DNA of 64,000 nucleotides from the NCBI RefSeq assembly GCF_014904705.1, contig NZ_JACZCQ010000001.1:62001-126000 (forward strand), read 5' to 3'. The stretch comes from Nisaea sediminum. GTDB lineage: Bacteria > Pseudomonadota > Alphaproteobacteria > Thalassobaculales > Thalassobaculaceae. A program made the translations under genes and the position numbers. The notes beneath the pieces were generated by a model. It ran no database searches. It saw only the letters and a list, made by a program, of their open reading frames with translations, and had not been told where the DNA came from. How positions within the stretch are numbered: position 1 is the stretch's first letter; every line of letters begins with the position of its first letter. Positions 33,627 through 43,133 of this stretch are shown here, piece after piece.

Positions 33627-34565
33627 ATGGCAAGGCCGACCAGGGTGGAAATTACGGAAGTCGGGCCGCGTGACGGCCTTCAGGCGGAGCCGAAATTCGT
33701 GCCGACGGAACTCAAGATCAAATTGATCAACGAGCTGATCGACGCGGGTGTGAAGCGTATGGAGTTCTCCTCTTTCGTCTCGCCGCGGGCGGTGCCGCAG
33801 CTGGCCGATGTGCTCGATGTCCTCGCGGGCGTCGACCGCAGCAAGGGCGCCGTGCTGGCGGCTCTCGTCCCGAACGTGAAGGGCGCGATCCGCGCCGCCG
33901 AGGCCGGAGTGGACGAGATGATCGTCTTCGTCTCCGCCTCCGAGAGCCACAATCAAAAGAACGTGAACCGCTCCACGGACGAGTCGCTCGCCGGCTTCGC
34001 CCAGGTCGCGAAGATCGCCGAGGAGGCGAAAATTCCTGTGTCCGCCGCGATCGCGACCGCTTTTGGCTGTCCGTTCGAGGGCAATGTCCCGGCGGAGCGG
34101 CTCGGCTATATCGCCAAGCATTTCGTCGATTTCGGCTTCCAGAGCGTGGCGCTGGGCGACACCACCGGGATGGCGACGCCGCCGCTGGTCTCCCGCAACG
34201 TGCGCTATCTGAAGGAGCACGTGCCGAGCCTGCCGATTCATCTGCATTTCCACAACACGCGTGGCATCGGCCTCGTGAACGTTGTGGCCGGCCTCGACGA
34301 GGGCGTGACCCATTACGACAGTTCCTTCGGCGGTGCCGGCGGCTGTCCCTTTGCGCCGAAGGCGACGGGCAATATCTGCACCGAGGATCTGGTCTATCTG
34401 ATGCACGAGATGGGCATCGAAACCGGCATCGATCTCGAGAAGCTGATGCATATCGCGAACGAGGTCGAGGAGGCGCTCGATCATCCGCTGCCGGGACAGG
34501 TGATGAAGGCGGGCCCGCGCCTGCAGCTTCATGGCATGGGGGATGTGCAGACGGCGGTGGGCTGA
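33627..34565 (+). CDS. Hydroxymethylglutaryl-CoA lyase family protein
   Basis: A 312-residue TIM-barrel lyase. ATG 33627 is preceded by AGGAGTCAGGA. The N-terminal EVGPRDGLQ holds the catalytic Arg-Asp pair. SFVSPRAVPQLAD, LHFHNTRGIGL (metal-binding His-x-His) and the glycine/cysteine loop GGAGGCPFAPKATGN are hallmark positions. The family splits HMG-CoA, or related 3-hydroxy-3-methyl acyl-CoAs, into an acetyl unit and a second product. It is followed 5 bases later by a CaiB-type CoA transferase, which could supply its CoA substrate. Confidence 0.93.
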   Translation: MARPTRVEITEVGPRDGLQAEPKFVPTELKIKLINELIDAGVKRMEFSSFVSPRAVPQLADVLDVLAGVDRSKGAVLAALVPNVKGAIRAAEAGVDEMIVFVSASESHNQKNVNRSTDESLAGFAQVAKIAEEAKIPVSAAIATAFGCPFEGNVPAERLGYIAKHFVDFGFQSVALGDTTGMATPPLVSRNVRYLKEHVPSLPIHLHFHNTRGIGLVNVVAGLDEGVTHYDSSFGGAGGCPFAPKATGNICTEDLVYLMHEMGIETGIDLEKLMHIANEVEEALDHPLPGQVMKAGPRLQLHGMGDVQTAVG

Positions 34566-34570
34566 TCCAG

Positions 34571-35731
34571 ATGCCGCTTTCCGATATCCGGGTCGTCGAT
34601 CTGACCCGCATTCTGGCCGGACCGTTCTGTACCCAGCTGCTCGCCGACATGGGCGCCGAAGTGATCAAGGTCGAGACGCCGTCCGGCGACCCGGTCCGCG
34701 ATCAGGGCGTCATCAAGCATGGCGTCAGCTGGTATTTCGCCCAGTTCAACCGCAACAAGCGCTCGGTCGTGCTCGACCTCTACACGGAGGAGGGCAAGGA
34801 GACGCTTGGGCGGCTGATCGAGACCGCGGATGTTCTGGTGGAGAACTACCGGCCGGGCGTGCTTGCCAAGATGGGGTTCACCCAGGCGCGGCTCGACGAT
34901 CTGAACCCGAACCTGATCGTCACCAGCGTCAACGGCTACGGTTCGACCGGACCCTATGTCGACCGGCCGTCCTTCGACTTTATCGCCCAGGCGATGAGCG
35001 GCTTCATGAGCGTGAACGGGGCGGACGGCGAAGATCCGATGCGGGCGGCGCCGCCGATGAGCGACCTGATCGCGGGACTCTATGCCGCTTTCGGGACGCT
35101 CGCGGCGCTGCATGCGCGAGGCCGGATCGGGAAGGGACAGCGCGTCGAATCCTCGCTGACCGGCGGGTTGATCAGCATGATGGGGTATCTCTCGGCGGAG
35201 TATTTTGCGACGGGTAACGTTCCGAAGCGCACCGGTAACGATCACCCGATCGTGGCGCCTTACGGTCTCTTCCGGGCTTCGGACGGGATGGTCGCGGTGG
35301 CGCCCTCCAACGACGCCTTCGTCGTCCGCTTCCTGAACTGCATCGGTCTCGGGCATCTGCTGGAGCAGCCGGATTACGCCACCAACGAGCGCCGGATGCG
35401 GAACCGGCCGGCGCTCAACGCGGCGATCAACGAGACGATGGAGAAACAGTCCGTCGATCACTGGATCGGGGCGATCAACAAGGCGGGCTGTCCCTGCGGC
35501 CGGGTGATGAACCTCGAGGAGGTTTTCAGCGATCCGCAGGTACTGGCGCAGGATCTTGTCTTGGATGTCGAGCAGCCGGATGGTAGCACGATCCGGATGA
35601 CCGGTTTCCCGGTCAAGCTATCCGATACACCGGCGAGGCTCCGCCGACCCGTTCCGGCCCTCGGAGCGGATACGGAGGCCGTCCTGGCATCACTCCGCCC
35701 GGTGCCCGAAGACAGAGGAGACACCGCATGA
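34571..35731 (+). CDS. CaiB/BaiF family CoA transferase
   Basis: A 386-residue class III CoA transferase. It has the opening LSDIRVVDLTRILAGPFCTQLLADMGAEVIK-type sequence, the ENYRPGVLAKMG segment, and SFDFIAQAMSGFMSVNG. The catalytic Asp is expected in the PPMSDLIAGLYA segment. It moves CoA between carboxylic acids. The position directly after an HMG-CoA-lyase-like gene suggests activation of a hydroxy-dicarboxylate such as 3-hydroxy-3-methylglutarate or citramalate. The stop overlaps the next ATG. Confidence 0.93.
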   Translation: MPLSDIRVVDLTRILAGPFCTQLLADMGAEVIKVETPSGDPVRDQGVIKHGVSWYFAQFNRNKRSVVLDLYTEEGKETLGRLIETADVLVENYRPGVLAKMGFTQARLDDLNPNLIVTSVNGYGSTGPYVDRPSFDFIAQAMSGFMSVNGADGEDPMRAAPPMSDLIAGLYAAFGTLAALHARGRIGKGQRVESSLTGGLISMMGYLSAEYFATGNVPKRTGNDHPIVAPYGLFRASDGMVAVAPSNDAFVVRFLNCIGLGHLLEQPDYATNERRMRNRPALNAAINETMEKQSVDHWIGAINKAGCPCGRVMNLEEVFSDPQVLAQDLVLDVEQPDGSTIRMTGFPVKLSDTPARLRRPVPALGADTEAVLASLRPVPEDRGDTA

Positions 35732-36690
35732 GCGACCGCAAGGGTCTGTTCAACACGTCCGCCTATGGTGGCCCCGGCTGGTCCGGGCGTGAGCGTACAC
35801 ACAGGGAAGAGATCGGCGATCTCTGGGCGCCTTCAGGGATCGATACCGAATGGGCGCCGCTCAAGAGCGTGCTGATGCATCGTCCAGGCGCCGAGCTCGA
35901 TATCTCGCACAACGATCCGGACGCGGTGCAAATGCTGGCGCCGGTGGATCTCGGGCTCGCCCGGGCCCAGCACGATGCGATCGCCGAGGCCTACAGGGCG
36001 AACGGCGTCGAGGTGCACTATGTCGATCCGCCGGCGACGCCCTCGCCGAACCAGATGTTCTGCGCCGACCTCTTCGTCATGACCCCGGAGGGCGCGATCC
36101 TGGCCCGCCCGGCCTCGACCGTGCGCGCGGGCGAGGAGCGGCTGGTCGCCCGTCGGCTCGCGGATATCGGGGTGCCGATCCTCAGGACCCTGCGCGGCGA
36201 TGCGCTGTTCGAGGGCGCGGACCTGATGTGGCTCGATCCCGAGACCGTCATGATCGGTCTCGGCCAGCGCACCAACGCCGAGGCCGCGATGCAGATCGAC
36301 GATCTGATGGCGGACATGGAGATCGAGACCATCCCGGTCGACATGCCGTTCGGCTGCATGCATTTCATGGGCCTGCTCCGGATCATCGACAAGGATCTGG
36401 CGGTCTGCTGGTGGCGCCGTACGCCGCACGCGACGGTGAGGACGCTGGAAGAGCGCGGCTACAAGGTGATCTGGCTGCCGGAAGGCCCGGATCTGGAGCT
36501 GAACCGGGCGATGAACATCGTCACTCTCGGCCCCCGCAAGATCCTGATGTGTGCCGGGTACGAGGCCGCGCAGAAGGTCTATGAAGATGCGGGTGTGGAA
36601 TGCATCACGGTCGACTGCTCGGAACTCGTGAAGGCGGCGGGCGCGATGGGATGCCTGACCGGCGTCATTCACCGCGAGCCGGTCGCCTGA
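35728..36690 (+). CDS. Amidinotransferase-fold hydrolase, dimethylarginine dimethylaminohydrolase-like
   Basis: A 320-residue protein of the guanidino-modifying (pentein) superfamily. It has the early WAPLKSVLMHRPGAEL segment, PNQMFCADLFVMT with the substrate-binding acidic residue, EGADLMWLD, the catalytic His in PFGCMHFMGLL, and the nucleophile Cys in AAGAMGCLTGVIHRE. Such enzymes hydrolyse guanidino groups of arginine, methylarginines or agmatine-like compounds. Its start overlaps the CoA transferase stop (ATGA), coupling guanidine and acyl-CoA chemistry in one operon. The substrate is not determinable here. Confidence 0.85.
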   Translation: MSDRKGLFNTSAYGGPGWSGRERTHREEIGDLWAPSGIDTEWAPLKSVLMHRPGAELDISHNDPDAVQMLAPVDLGLARAQHDAIAEAYRANGVEVHYVDPPATPSPNQMFCADLFVMTPEGAILARPASTVRAGEERLVARRLADIGVPILRTLRGDALFEGADLMWLDPETVMIGLGQRTNAEAAMQIDDLMADMEIETIPVDMPFGCMHFMGLLRIIDKDLAVCWWRRTPHATVRTLEERGYKVIWLPEGPDLELNRAMNIVTLGPRKILMCAGYEAAQKVYEDAGVECITVDCSELVKAAGAMGCLTGVIHREPVA

Positions 36691-36713
36691 TCTGACGTAA
36701 GAGGCCGCGCGGC

Positions 36714-36926
36714 TCAGAAGTCCGTCGTGCGGCCCTTGTGCTCCCAGTCGCCAAAACGGGTCGGCTCCGGCCCGTCATAGCCGCCGATCTCGTCCGCGTT
36801 CGGCGCGCCTTTCGTCTCCGGTTTCAACTGGGCCGGGACGACGAACTCGGCGGCGTCGAGCACCTTGCGTGTCGTGCCGGCGCCCTTGACCGTGACTTCG
36901 GTGAAGCTTCGTTTCTTGTCGCTCAT
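36714..36926 (-). CDS. DUF1674 protein, SDHAF4-like succinate dehydrogenase assembly factor
   Basis: A 70-residue protein ending EIGGYDGPEPTRFGDWEHKGRTTDF-like residues, the signature of DUF1674/SDHAF4. In mitochondria SDHAF4 binds flavinylated SdhA and aids complex II assembly; the bacterial role is presumed similar. The N-terminal half is basic and variable. The gene is monocistronic, convergent with the amidinohydrolase and divergent from htpX. No sdh genes are in the window. Confidence 0.85.
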   Translation of the reverse strand: MSDKKRSFTEVTVKGAGTTRKVLDAAEFVVPAQLKPETKGAPNADEIGGYDGPEPTRFGDWEHKGRTTDF

Positions 36927-37044
36927 GTGCCCCTATATGCGCTCTCGCGTGTTCCTCGCCAAGTCTTGATCGGGCGGTGGCCGTTCCCACCTATTCAACG
37001 TTCCGGGGCTTCCCGGGCGAATTGGCGAACGAGCAGAGGAAAAA

Positions 37045-37908
37045 ATGGGGTACGCGCGCACTGCTTTACTTCTGGCCGGGATGACGGCGCTGTTTCTCGG
37101 CGTCGGCTATCTGCTCGGCGGCGAGGCGGGCATGCTGATGGCGCTGGTCTTCGCGGCCGGCATGAATCTCTTCACCTACTGGAATGCCGACAAGATGGTG
37201 CTCGGCATGTATGGCGCGCGGGAAATCCAACGCGGCGATCTGCCGTGGTTTCACGACTTGGTGCGGGACCTCGCGGCCCGCGCCGAGTTGCCGATGCCGA
37301 AGGTCTACCTGATCGACCAGGCCCAGCCGAATGCCTTCGCGACCGGGCGCAATCCCGAGAACGCGGCCGTCGCGGCGACCCGCGGTCTGCTGGAACGGAT
37401 GAGCCGCGAGGAGGTCGCGGGGGTTATGGCGCACGAACTCGCCCACGTGAAGAATCGCGACACTCTGATCATGACCATCACCGCGACCATTGCCGGCGCG
37501 ATCTCCATGCTGGCGAATTTCGCGCTCTTCTTCGGAAACAACCGGAACAATCCGCTCGGCCTCATCGGCACGCTTGCGATGATGTTTCTTGCGCCGATGG
37601 CCGCCATGCTGGTGCAGATGGCGATCAGCCGCTCTCGGGAATACGAAGCGGACCGGATCGGCGCGGAGATCTGTGGCCGTCCGCTCTGGCTCGCCTCGGC
37701 GCTCGCCAAGCTGGAGAAAGGCGCGCAGACGATTGATAACCACGCCGCCGAGCGGAACCCGGCGACGGCACACATGTTCATCATCAATCCGCTGCATGCC
37801 CACGCGGTGGACAATCTCTTCTCCACCCATCCGAACACGCGGAACCGGATCGCAGCGCTCGAAAAGATGGCCGGTACGCGCGGCGCGGTGCAGGGGCCGT
37901 GGGGCTAG
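37045..37908 (+). CDS. htpX: HtpX membrane-bound zinc metalloprotease
   Basis: HtpX degrades misfolded inner-membrane proteins alongside FtsH. The 287-residue protein has two N-terminal helices (about 4-20 and 25-45), the zinc motif in [11 protein letters not shown] (HExxH), two further central helices, and the third ligand Glu in [13 protein letters not shown]. The C-terminal [12 protein letters not shown] is also typical. ATG 37045 follows GAGGAAAAA. All catalytic residues are intact. Confidence 0.96.
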   Translation: MGYARTALLLAGMTALFLGVGYLLGGEAGMLMALVFAAGMNLFTYWNADKMVLGMYGAREIQRGDLPWFHDLVRDLAARAELPMPKVYLIDQAQPNAFATGRNPENAAVAATRGLLERMSREEVAGVMAHELAHVKNRDTLIMTITATIAGAISMLANFALFFGNNRNNPLGLIGTLAMMFLAPMAAMLVQMAISRSREYEADRIGAEICGRPLWLASALAKLEKGAQTIDNHAAERNPATAHMFIINPLHAHAVDNLFSTHPNTRNRIAALEKMAGTRGAVQGPWG

Positions 37909-37921
37909 CCGCCCCCTCTCC

Positions 37922-39259
37922 CTATGCCGCGAGATGCTCGGAGAGGTCGTCCAGGAGGCGCATCACCTCGTCCGAAGCCTTGCTGGCCTCGTAGACCAAT
38001 TTGATCGCGCCATCCAGGTCGCCTGAATTGAAGGTTTCCGCCGCCGCGATCCCGGCGCGGTGAACTTCCTTATGCGGCGCGACCAGAGCCTTCCAGGCCG
38101 GATGGCCGGTCAGCTCGGCGTCGTTCTGCGCGTCGTACCACTTGCCAAGGCGGCAGCTGTGGTGGTCTGCAAGTTCCGTAGGGTTGAGCACCTGACGTCC
38201 AGCCAGCATCTGGGACAGCCGGCGCATCCAGATCATGTGATCCGATTTCGCCGCGTGAATGGTGGCGTTGGGCACTCCCTGCTTCACGAACGCGTCGATC
38301 GACTTGGCGACGATCGGCGCGCTTCGTTCGAGCGAGGTAATCGCGCCGTTGATAAGTTCGACGTTCTCGGCGCTCATCCGGGCGATGACGGAAACGCCGC
38401 TCGCGATTTCGGAGGTGGCGGCTTCCTGTTCGATGAGGATGCCGGCGACCTGTTCCATCCGGTCGGTGACCGAAGTAATGCCGGCGGCCAGCCGCTCCAT
38501 TTCGGTACCGGCTGTGTCGATCGATCCGCGGCCGTGCTCGACCTTCTCGGCGCCGTCGCGCATCACCGTGACGATTTGGTCCATCTCGCTCCGCAGTTCG
38601 GAGATCCGGGCCCGGATATCGTCGGTCGCGCCGGCGGTCTGGTTCGCAAGGCCCTTCACTTCGCCGGCGACGACTGCGAAACCCTTGCCGGCCTCGCCGG
38701 CACGTGCCGCCTCGATGGTCGCGTTGAGGGCGAGCAGATTGGTCTGCTTGGCGATGGCCTCGATGGTGGAGACGATCTCGCCGATGGTTTTCGAGGCCTC
38801 CGCCAGAGACTCGACCTTTTCCACCGCCGACTGCACGACCTCGAAAACCGCTTCCATCGCCGCGACGGCATCGGTCGTCGCGCGCCGTCCGGACTCGGAG
38901 ACTTCCACGGCGTCGCGCGCCTCGGACGCCGCGGCCTCGGACGTGGAACTGATGCTCTGCACCGTCGCCGAGAGTTCTTCCACGGCCGAGGCGATCGACT
39001 GGGTGCGGTGATCGACCTCCTGGACGGAGCGGGTCATCTCCGCCACCTGCCGGACGCTGCTGTTGGCCGTGATCGACATCTCGACCCACTGTTTCAGTTG
39101 CTCTTCCGCAGCGGAAGAGCCATTGAGCGCGGCGACGACTTCGGCAGTGCGGGCGCCGAGATAGGGTTCGATCAGGTCGGCGCGCCGGCTGAGAAGCGCG
39201 TCCACGAACGCGTCCGGGATCACCTCGATTTTCTCGTCGCTTTCGGTATCGGTGGTCAT
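37922..39259 (-). CDS. Soluble chemoreceptor with C-terminal CZB zinc-binding domain
   Basis: A 445-residue protein without membrane helices, so a cytosolic receptor. The N-terminal ~50 residues are unassigned. The methyl-accepting coiled coil includes the tip [19 protein letters not shown] and [15 protein letters not shown]. The C-terminal CZB (chemoreceptor zinc-binding) domain shows [22 protein letters not shown] and HKEVHRAGI, supplying the 3His/1Cys zinc site. CZB receptors can sense zinc or hypochlorous oxidants through the Cys. ATG 39259 is preferred over the upstream in-frame start at 39289. Confidence 0.92.
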   Translation of the reverse strand: MTTDTESDEKIEVIPDAFVDALLSRRADLIEPYLGARTAEVVAALNGSSAAEEQLKQWVEMSITANSSVRQVAEMTRSVQEVDHRTQSIASAVEELSATVQSISSTSEAAASEARDAVEVSESGRRATTDAVAAMEAVFEVVQSAVEKVESLAEASKTIGEIVSTIEAIAKQTNLLALNATIEAARAGEAGKGFAVVAGEVKGLANQTAGATDDIRARISELRSEMDQIVTVMRDGAEKVEHGRGSIDTAGTEMERLAAGITSVTDRMEQVAGILIEQEAATSEIASGVSVIARMSAENVELINGAITSLERSAPIVAKSIDAFVKQGVPNATIHAAKSDHMIWMRRLSQMLAGRQVLNPTELADHHSCRLGKWYDAQNDAELTGHPAWKALVAPHKEVHRAGIAAAETFNSGDLDGAIKLVYEASKASDEVMRLLDDLSEHLAA

Positions 39260-39433
39260 GTCCTCGCCCTTTCTGTCCCTGAGGCCCACTAAAGGCAGTC
39301 TCGGTTAATTTTCCTTAAAGATCTGCCGGTCGGTGCACTCGCGTCTCTCCCGCTCGGGCGAAAACGCAGCCGCATGGCCGCCTTGCAGCGAATCTTCTGG
39401 CCTGCCGGCTGCAATCTGCATTATCCGACGCTG

Positions 39434-40732
39434 ATGGAAACCGAACGTAAACAGGATGTCTCCGCAGCGAGAAGCGTCGCCTTCGATCTGCTCCGTGCGG
39501 TTCTGAGCAAGAATACGCCGCTGGACGAAGCGATCGCCGTGCATGACGGGCTGAACAAGTTGCCCCGGCGGGACCGAGGCTTTGCCCGCAGCATCGTCGG
39601 CGTGGCGTTGCGCCGCCTCGGCCAGATCGACGCGCTGATCGAGACTTTCATCGAAAAACCGCTGCCGCGTCAGGCCGGCACCGTGCGCGACATTCTCCGT
39701 CTCGCGGTGGGCGAATTGCTGTTCCTCGACGTTGCGCCCCATGCCGCTGTCGACAGCGCCGTGACGCTGGCGGAGAGCCGTGGTCATCCGAAGTTCAAGG
39801 GGCTGGTCAATGCCGTCCTCCGCCGGGTGGCGAAGGAGGGACGGGAGCGGCTTGCCGACTTCCCGGCCGAGACGAATTACCAGCCCTGGATGATCGAGAG
39901 CTGGCAGGCCGCCTACGGCGCCGAGATTGCGCATGCCATCGCCGAGGCCTCGCTGAGCGCGCCGACGCTCGATATCTCGGTGAAGGCGGACCCGGAACTC
40001 TGGGCGGAGAAACTGGAAGCGACCCTGCTGCCGACCGGCTCGCTCCGGCGGGAATTCGACGGTGCGATCACCGGCCTGCCGGGCTTCGAGGAGGGGGCCT
40101 GGTGGGTGCAGGACGCCGCGGCGGCCCTGCCGGCGAAACTGCTCGGCGACATCAAGGGCAAGCGGGTCTTCGATCTCTGTGCCGCACCGGGCGGCAAGAC
40201 GCTGCAGCTCGCGGCCATGGGCGCGAACGTGCTTGCCGTCGACCGCTCGCCGAAACGCCTGAAGCGGCTCGAACGCAATCTCGACCGGCTCGGCCTCAGG
40301 GCCGGAGTCGCGGCGGCCGACATCACGGAATGGAAACCGCCCTATCAGCCGGACGCGATCCTGCTCGATCCGCCCTGCACGGCGACCGGCACGATCCGGC
40401 GCCATCCGGACATTCTCCATGCCAAGGGGATCGGCGATCTCGCCAAGCTCACGACCCTGCAGTTCCGGCTGCTGGCCAAGGCGGCGGACATGTTGCAGCC
40501 GGGCGGGCGGCTGGTTTATTGCACCTGCTCGATGCAGGCGGAGGAAGGCGAGGCCCAGGTCGCCCGTGCGTTGAAGGAGCTGCCGCTGGAGCGCGATCCG
40601 GTAACGCCGGAGGAACTCGGCGGGCTCGGGGATCTGATCACGCCGGACGGCGATGTCCGGACAGGCCCGCATCTCTACAAGGAGCTTGGCGGGTTCGACG
40701 GGTTCTTCATCGCGCGGTTCCGGAAGAGATAG
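39434..40732 (+). CDS. rsmB: 16S rRNA (cytosine-967-C5)-methyltransferase RsmB
   Basis: A 432-residue protein. The N-terminal NusB-like RNA-binding domain covers residues ~10-140 (AFDLLRAVLSKNTPLDEA). The C-terminal SAM domain has motif I FDLCAAPGGKTLQLA, motif IV LDPPCTATGTIRRHPD with a catalytic Cys, and the second Cys in VYCTCSMQAEE. ATG 39434 matches the family N-terminus better than ATG 39374; neither has a strong ribosome site. It is followed by rpe and the heparinase-fold gene, a common alphaproteobacterial order. Confidence 0.92.
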   Translation: METERKQDVSAARSVAFDLLRAVLSKNTPLDEAIAVHDGLNKLPRRDRGFARSIVGVALRRLGQIDALIETFIEKPLPRQAGTVRDILRLAVGELLFLDVAPHAAVDSAVTLAESRGHPKFKGLVNAVLRRVAKEGRERLADFPAETNYQPWMIESWQAAYGAEIAHAIAEASLSAPTLDISVKADPELWAEKLEATLLPTGSLRREFDGAITGLPGFEEGAWWVQDAAAALPAKLLGDIKGKRVFDLCAAPGGKTLQLAAMGANVLAVDRSPKRLKRLERNLDRLGLRAGVAAADITEWKPPYQPDAILLDPPCTATGTIRRHPDILHAKGIGDLAKLTTLQFRLLAKAADMLQPGGRLVYCTCSMQAEEGEAQVARALKELPLERDPVTPEELGGLGDLITPDGDVRTGPHLYKELGGFDGFFIARFRKR

Positions 40733-40773
40733 CCGCCCTTGTCCCCCGTCAGGCAACCTGTTAGGTGAAAGCC

Positions 40774-41439
40774 ATGCAGCAGAAAACGCGAATCGCACCC
40801 TCGATCCTGGCGGCGGATTTCGCCCGGCTCGGGGCGGAAATCGAGGCCATCGACAAGGCCGGCGCCGACTATATCCATGTCGATGTGATGGACGGCCATT
40901 TCGTGCCGAACATCTCCTTCGGCCCGGCGGTGACCAGGGCGGTGCGCGGGGTGACGAAGAAGACCTTCGACGTCCACCTCATGATCTCGCCGGTCGATCC
41001 CTTCATCGAGGCCTTCGTCGATGCGGGCGCCGACATCATCACCGTGCATCCGGAGGCGGGCGCGCATACCCACCGCACGCTGCAGCTGATCAAGTCCTTC
41101 GGCAAGAAGGCGGGCATCTCCCTCAATCCGGGCACGCCGGTGGAGGTCGTGGACAACCTGATCGACCTCTGCGACCTGATCCTCGTCATGTCGGTCAACC
41201 CGGGTTTCGGCGGGCAGAAATTCATCGACAGCCAGCTCTCCAAGATCGAGGCGATTCGCAAGCGCATCGACGCGACCGGCCGCACCATCGATCTCGAGGT
41301 CGATGGCGGGGTGACGGCGGAAACCGCGCCGCGCTGCATCGCCGCGGGGGCCGACCTGCTCGTCGCCGGGACCGCCGTTTTCAAGGGTGGGCCGGAAGCC
41401 TATGCTGCGAACATCGCGGCGATCCGGGGGGCGGGCTGA
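40774..41439 (+). CDS. rpe: Ribulose-phosphate 3-epimerase
   Basis: Interconverts ribulose-5-P and xylulose-5-P. The 221-residue TIM barrel has [13 protein letters not shown], the metal/catalytic residues in [14 protein letters not shown], the His in [16 protein letters not shown] and the second catalytic Asp in LEVDGGV. ATG 40774 is preferred to GTG 40765 because AGGTGA (40763-40768) is a correctly placed ribosome site. It lies between rsmB and the heparinase-fold gene. Confidence 0.97.
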   Translation: MQQKTRIAPSILAADFARLGAEIEAIDKAGADYIHVDVMDGHFVPNISFGPAVTRAVRGVTKKTFDVHLMISPVDPFIEAFVDAGADIITVHPEAGAHTHRTLQLIKSFGKKAGISLNPGTPVEVVDNLIDLCDLILVMSVNPGFGGQKFIDSQLSKIEAIRKRIDATGRTIDLEVDGGVTAETAPRCIAAGADLLVAGTAVFKGGPEAYAANIAAIRGAG

Positions 41440-41467
41440 CGATCGGCCGGGCCTTTTGGGGGCTGTG

Positions 41468-43090
41468 ATGCGCACATTGAAGGAACTCTATTTCGCCTCG
41501 CCGATCTATCGCTGGCGTCTCGGGACGAAATCCCTCATCGGGTTCAGGGACCGGCTCTCCGACGATCTTCCGGGCGACGCCGACGGCGGCCGGGCGATCC
41601 TCGAAGGACGGATGCCCTATACCCAGGGCACGATCGCGCTCGGCGAGGATGCCTGGGCGCGGGAGCCGGGCGAGCCGGGGGCGCTCGAACATCTGCACGG
41701 TTTTTCCTGGCTGCGCGACCTGCGGGATCTCGGCGGCGAGGCGGCGCGTCTGCGGGCGCGCGAGCTGGTCGACGGCTGGCTCGAACGCCATGACGAGTGG
41801 GACGCGCTGATCTGGCGTCCGGACATCCTCGGCGCGCGGCTGGCGGCCTGGATCGGCAATTACGACTTCTTCGGCGCGTCTGGCGACGATGCCTTCCGGG
41901 CGGACTTTTTCGACTCGGTCGGGCGTCAGTACCGTCATCTCTCCGGTGACATCGAGGCCTCCGCGCCGGGCGCCCGCCGGCTGCTTGCTGCCAAGGGGCT
42001 GTTCGCCGCGATGGCGGTGGTCGGGGAGGGCGAGGGCAAGTTCGCGCAGGCGTTGCACTGGCTGCACCGGGAGCTCGGCCGGCAGGTCCGTGGCGACGGC
42101 GGCCATATCTCCCGCTCGCCCGCCCAGCAGGTCTCCGTGCTGGCCGATCTGGTCGAGATTCGCCGCGCGCTCCGCCTTGCCGGACTGGAAGACGAGACGC
42201 TGGACGAGCGGATCTCCTCGATGACCGCAATGCTGCGGATGTTGCGCCATGGAGACGGCGGGCTCGCGGTGTTCAATCACGCGACCGAGGGGCCTGTCTG
42301 GTTCATCGACAGCCTGATCGCGCAGGCCGAGACCAAGCGGAAGTCGCAGCTTTCCGCGCCGGAGAGCGGCTACGAGAGGCTGATCGCCGGGCGCACCTGC
42401 CTGATCATGGATACCGGCAAACCGTCCTCGGCCGATCATGCCGCGCATGCGGGGCTGCTCTCCTTCGAACTCAGCGTCGGCAAGCAGCGCATGATCGTGA
42501 ATTGCGGCGCCAGCCCTGCGGATCCGAAATGGGACAATGTGCTGCGCGCCACCGCGGCGCACTCGACCCTCGTGGTCGACGACCGGAACGCGGCCGAGAT
42601 CGAGAGCGACGGGACGGTCGGCAAGCGGCCGGGCAAGGTCGCGGCGCGGCGCATGGACCAGGACGGGGACATGCTGGTCGAGGCAGAGCATGACGGTTAC
42701 TTGCCGACCCACGGCCTGAAGCATTTCCGCCGGGTCTATCTTGCGCGCAGCGGCGACGACATCCGGGTCGAGGACCGGCTGCTCTATACCGGCGATCCGG
42801 GCGACATTCCGGCGGAGGCGTGCATTCGCCTGCATCTGCATCCGAAAGTCCGCGCCTCGATCATCCAGAGCGGGACGGCGGCGCTGATCCGGCTTGCCAG
42901 CGGCTCCGGCTGGCGGTTGCGCTGCGACCGCGGGCTGGCGCTCAACGAGAGCGTCTATTTCGGCCAGGACGGCAAGTTCCAGCGCTGCGAGCAACTCGTC
43001 ATCCGCGAGCCGCTTGCCGATATCCGCGCGAGCGGAGAGGTGACGATGCGCTGGGCCCTGCAGCGGGAAGACGGCAAGGCGGCCGGCTGA
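41468..43090 (+). CDS. Heparinase II/III family protein
   Basis: A 540-residue protein from ATG 41468 (MRTLKELYFASPIYRW). The N-terminal half is an alpha/alpha toroid type region (HGFSWLRDLRDLG, LQVLHWLHRELGRQV-like, QVSVLADLVEIRRAL). The C-terminal half is the heparinase II/III beta-sandwich (AGLLSFELSVGKQRMIVNCG, AAHSTLVVDDRNA, HDGYLPTHGLKHFRRVYL). No secretion signal is obvious. In alphaproteobacteria this gene usually follows rpe, and its role is undefined, perhaps in surface-glycan turnover, since glycan genes follow. Confidence 0.9.
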   Translation: MRTLKELYFASPIYRWRLGTKSLIGFRDRLSDDLPGDADGGRAILEGRMPYTQGTIALGEDAWAREPGEPGALEHLHGFSWLRDLRDLGGEAARLRARELVDGWLERHDEWDALIWRPDILGARLAAWIGNYDFFGASGDDAFRADFFDSVGRQYRHLSGDIEASAPGARRLLAAKGLFAAMAVVGEGEGKFAQALHWLHRELGRQVRGDGGHISRSPAQQVSVLADLVEIRRALRLAGLEDETLDERISSMTAMLRMLRHGDGGLAVFNHATEGPVWFIDSLIAQAETKRKSQLSAPESGYERLIAGRTCLIMDTGKPSSADHAAHAGLLSFELSVGKQRMIVNCGASPADPKWDNVLRATAAHSTLVVDDRNAAEIESDGTVGKRPGKVAARRMDQDGDMLVEAEHDGYLPTHGLKHFRRVYLARSGDDIRVEDRLLYTGDPGDIPAEACIRLHLHPKVRASIIQSGTAALIRLASGSGWRLRCDRGLALNESVYFGQDGKFQRCEQLVIREPLADIRASGEVTMRWALQREDGKAAG

Positions 43091-43133
43091 TGCGGCTGGC
43101 GCTGGCAACCGGCGGAAAGGTATAAGGGCGCCC

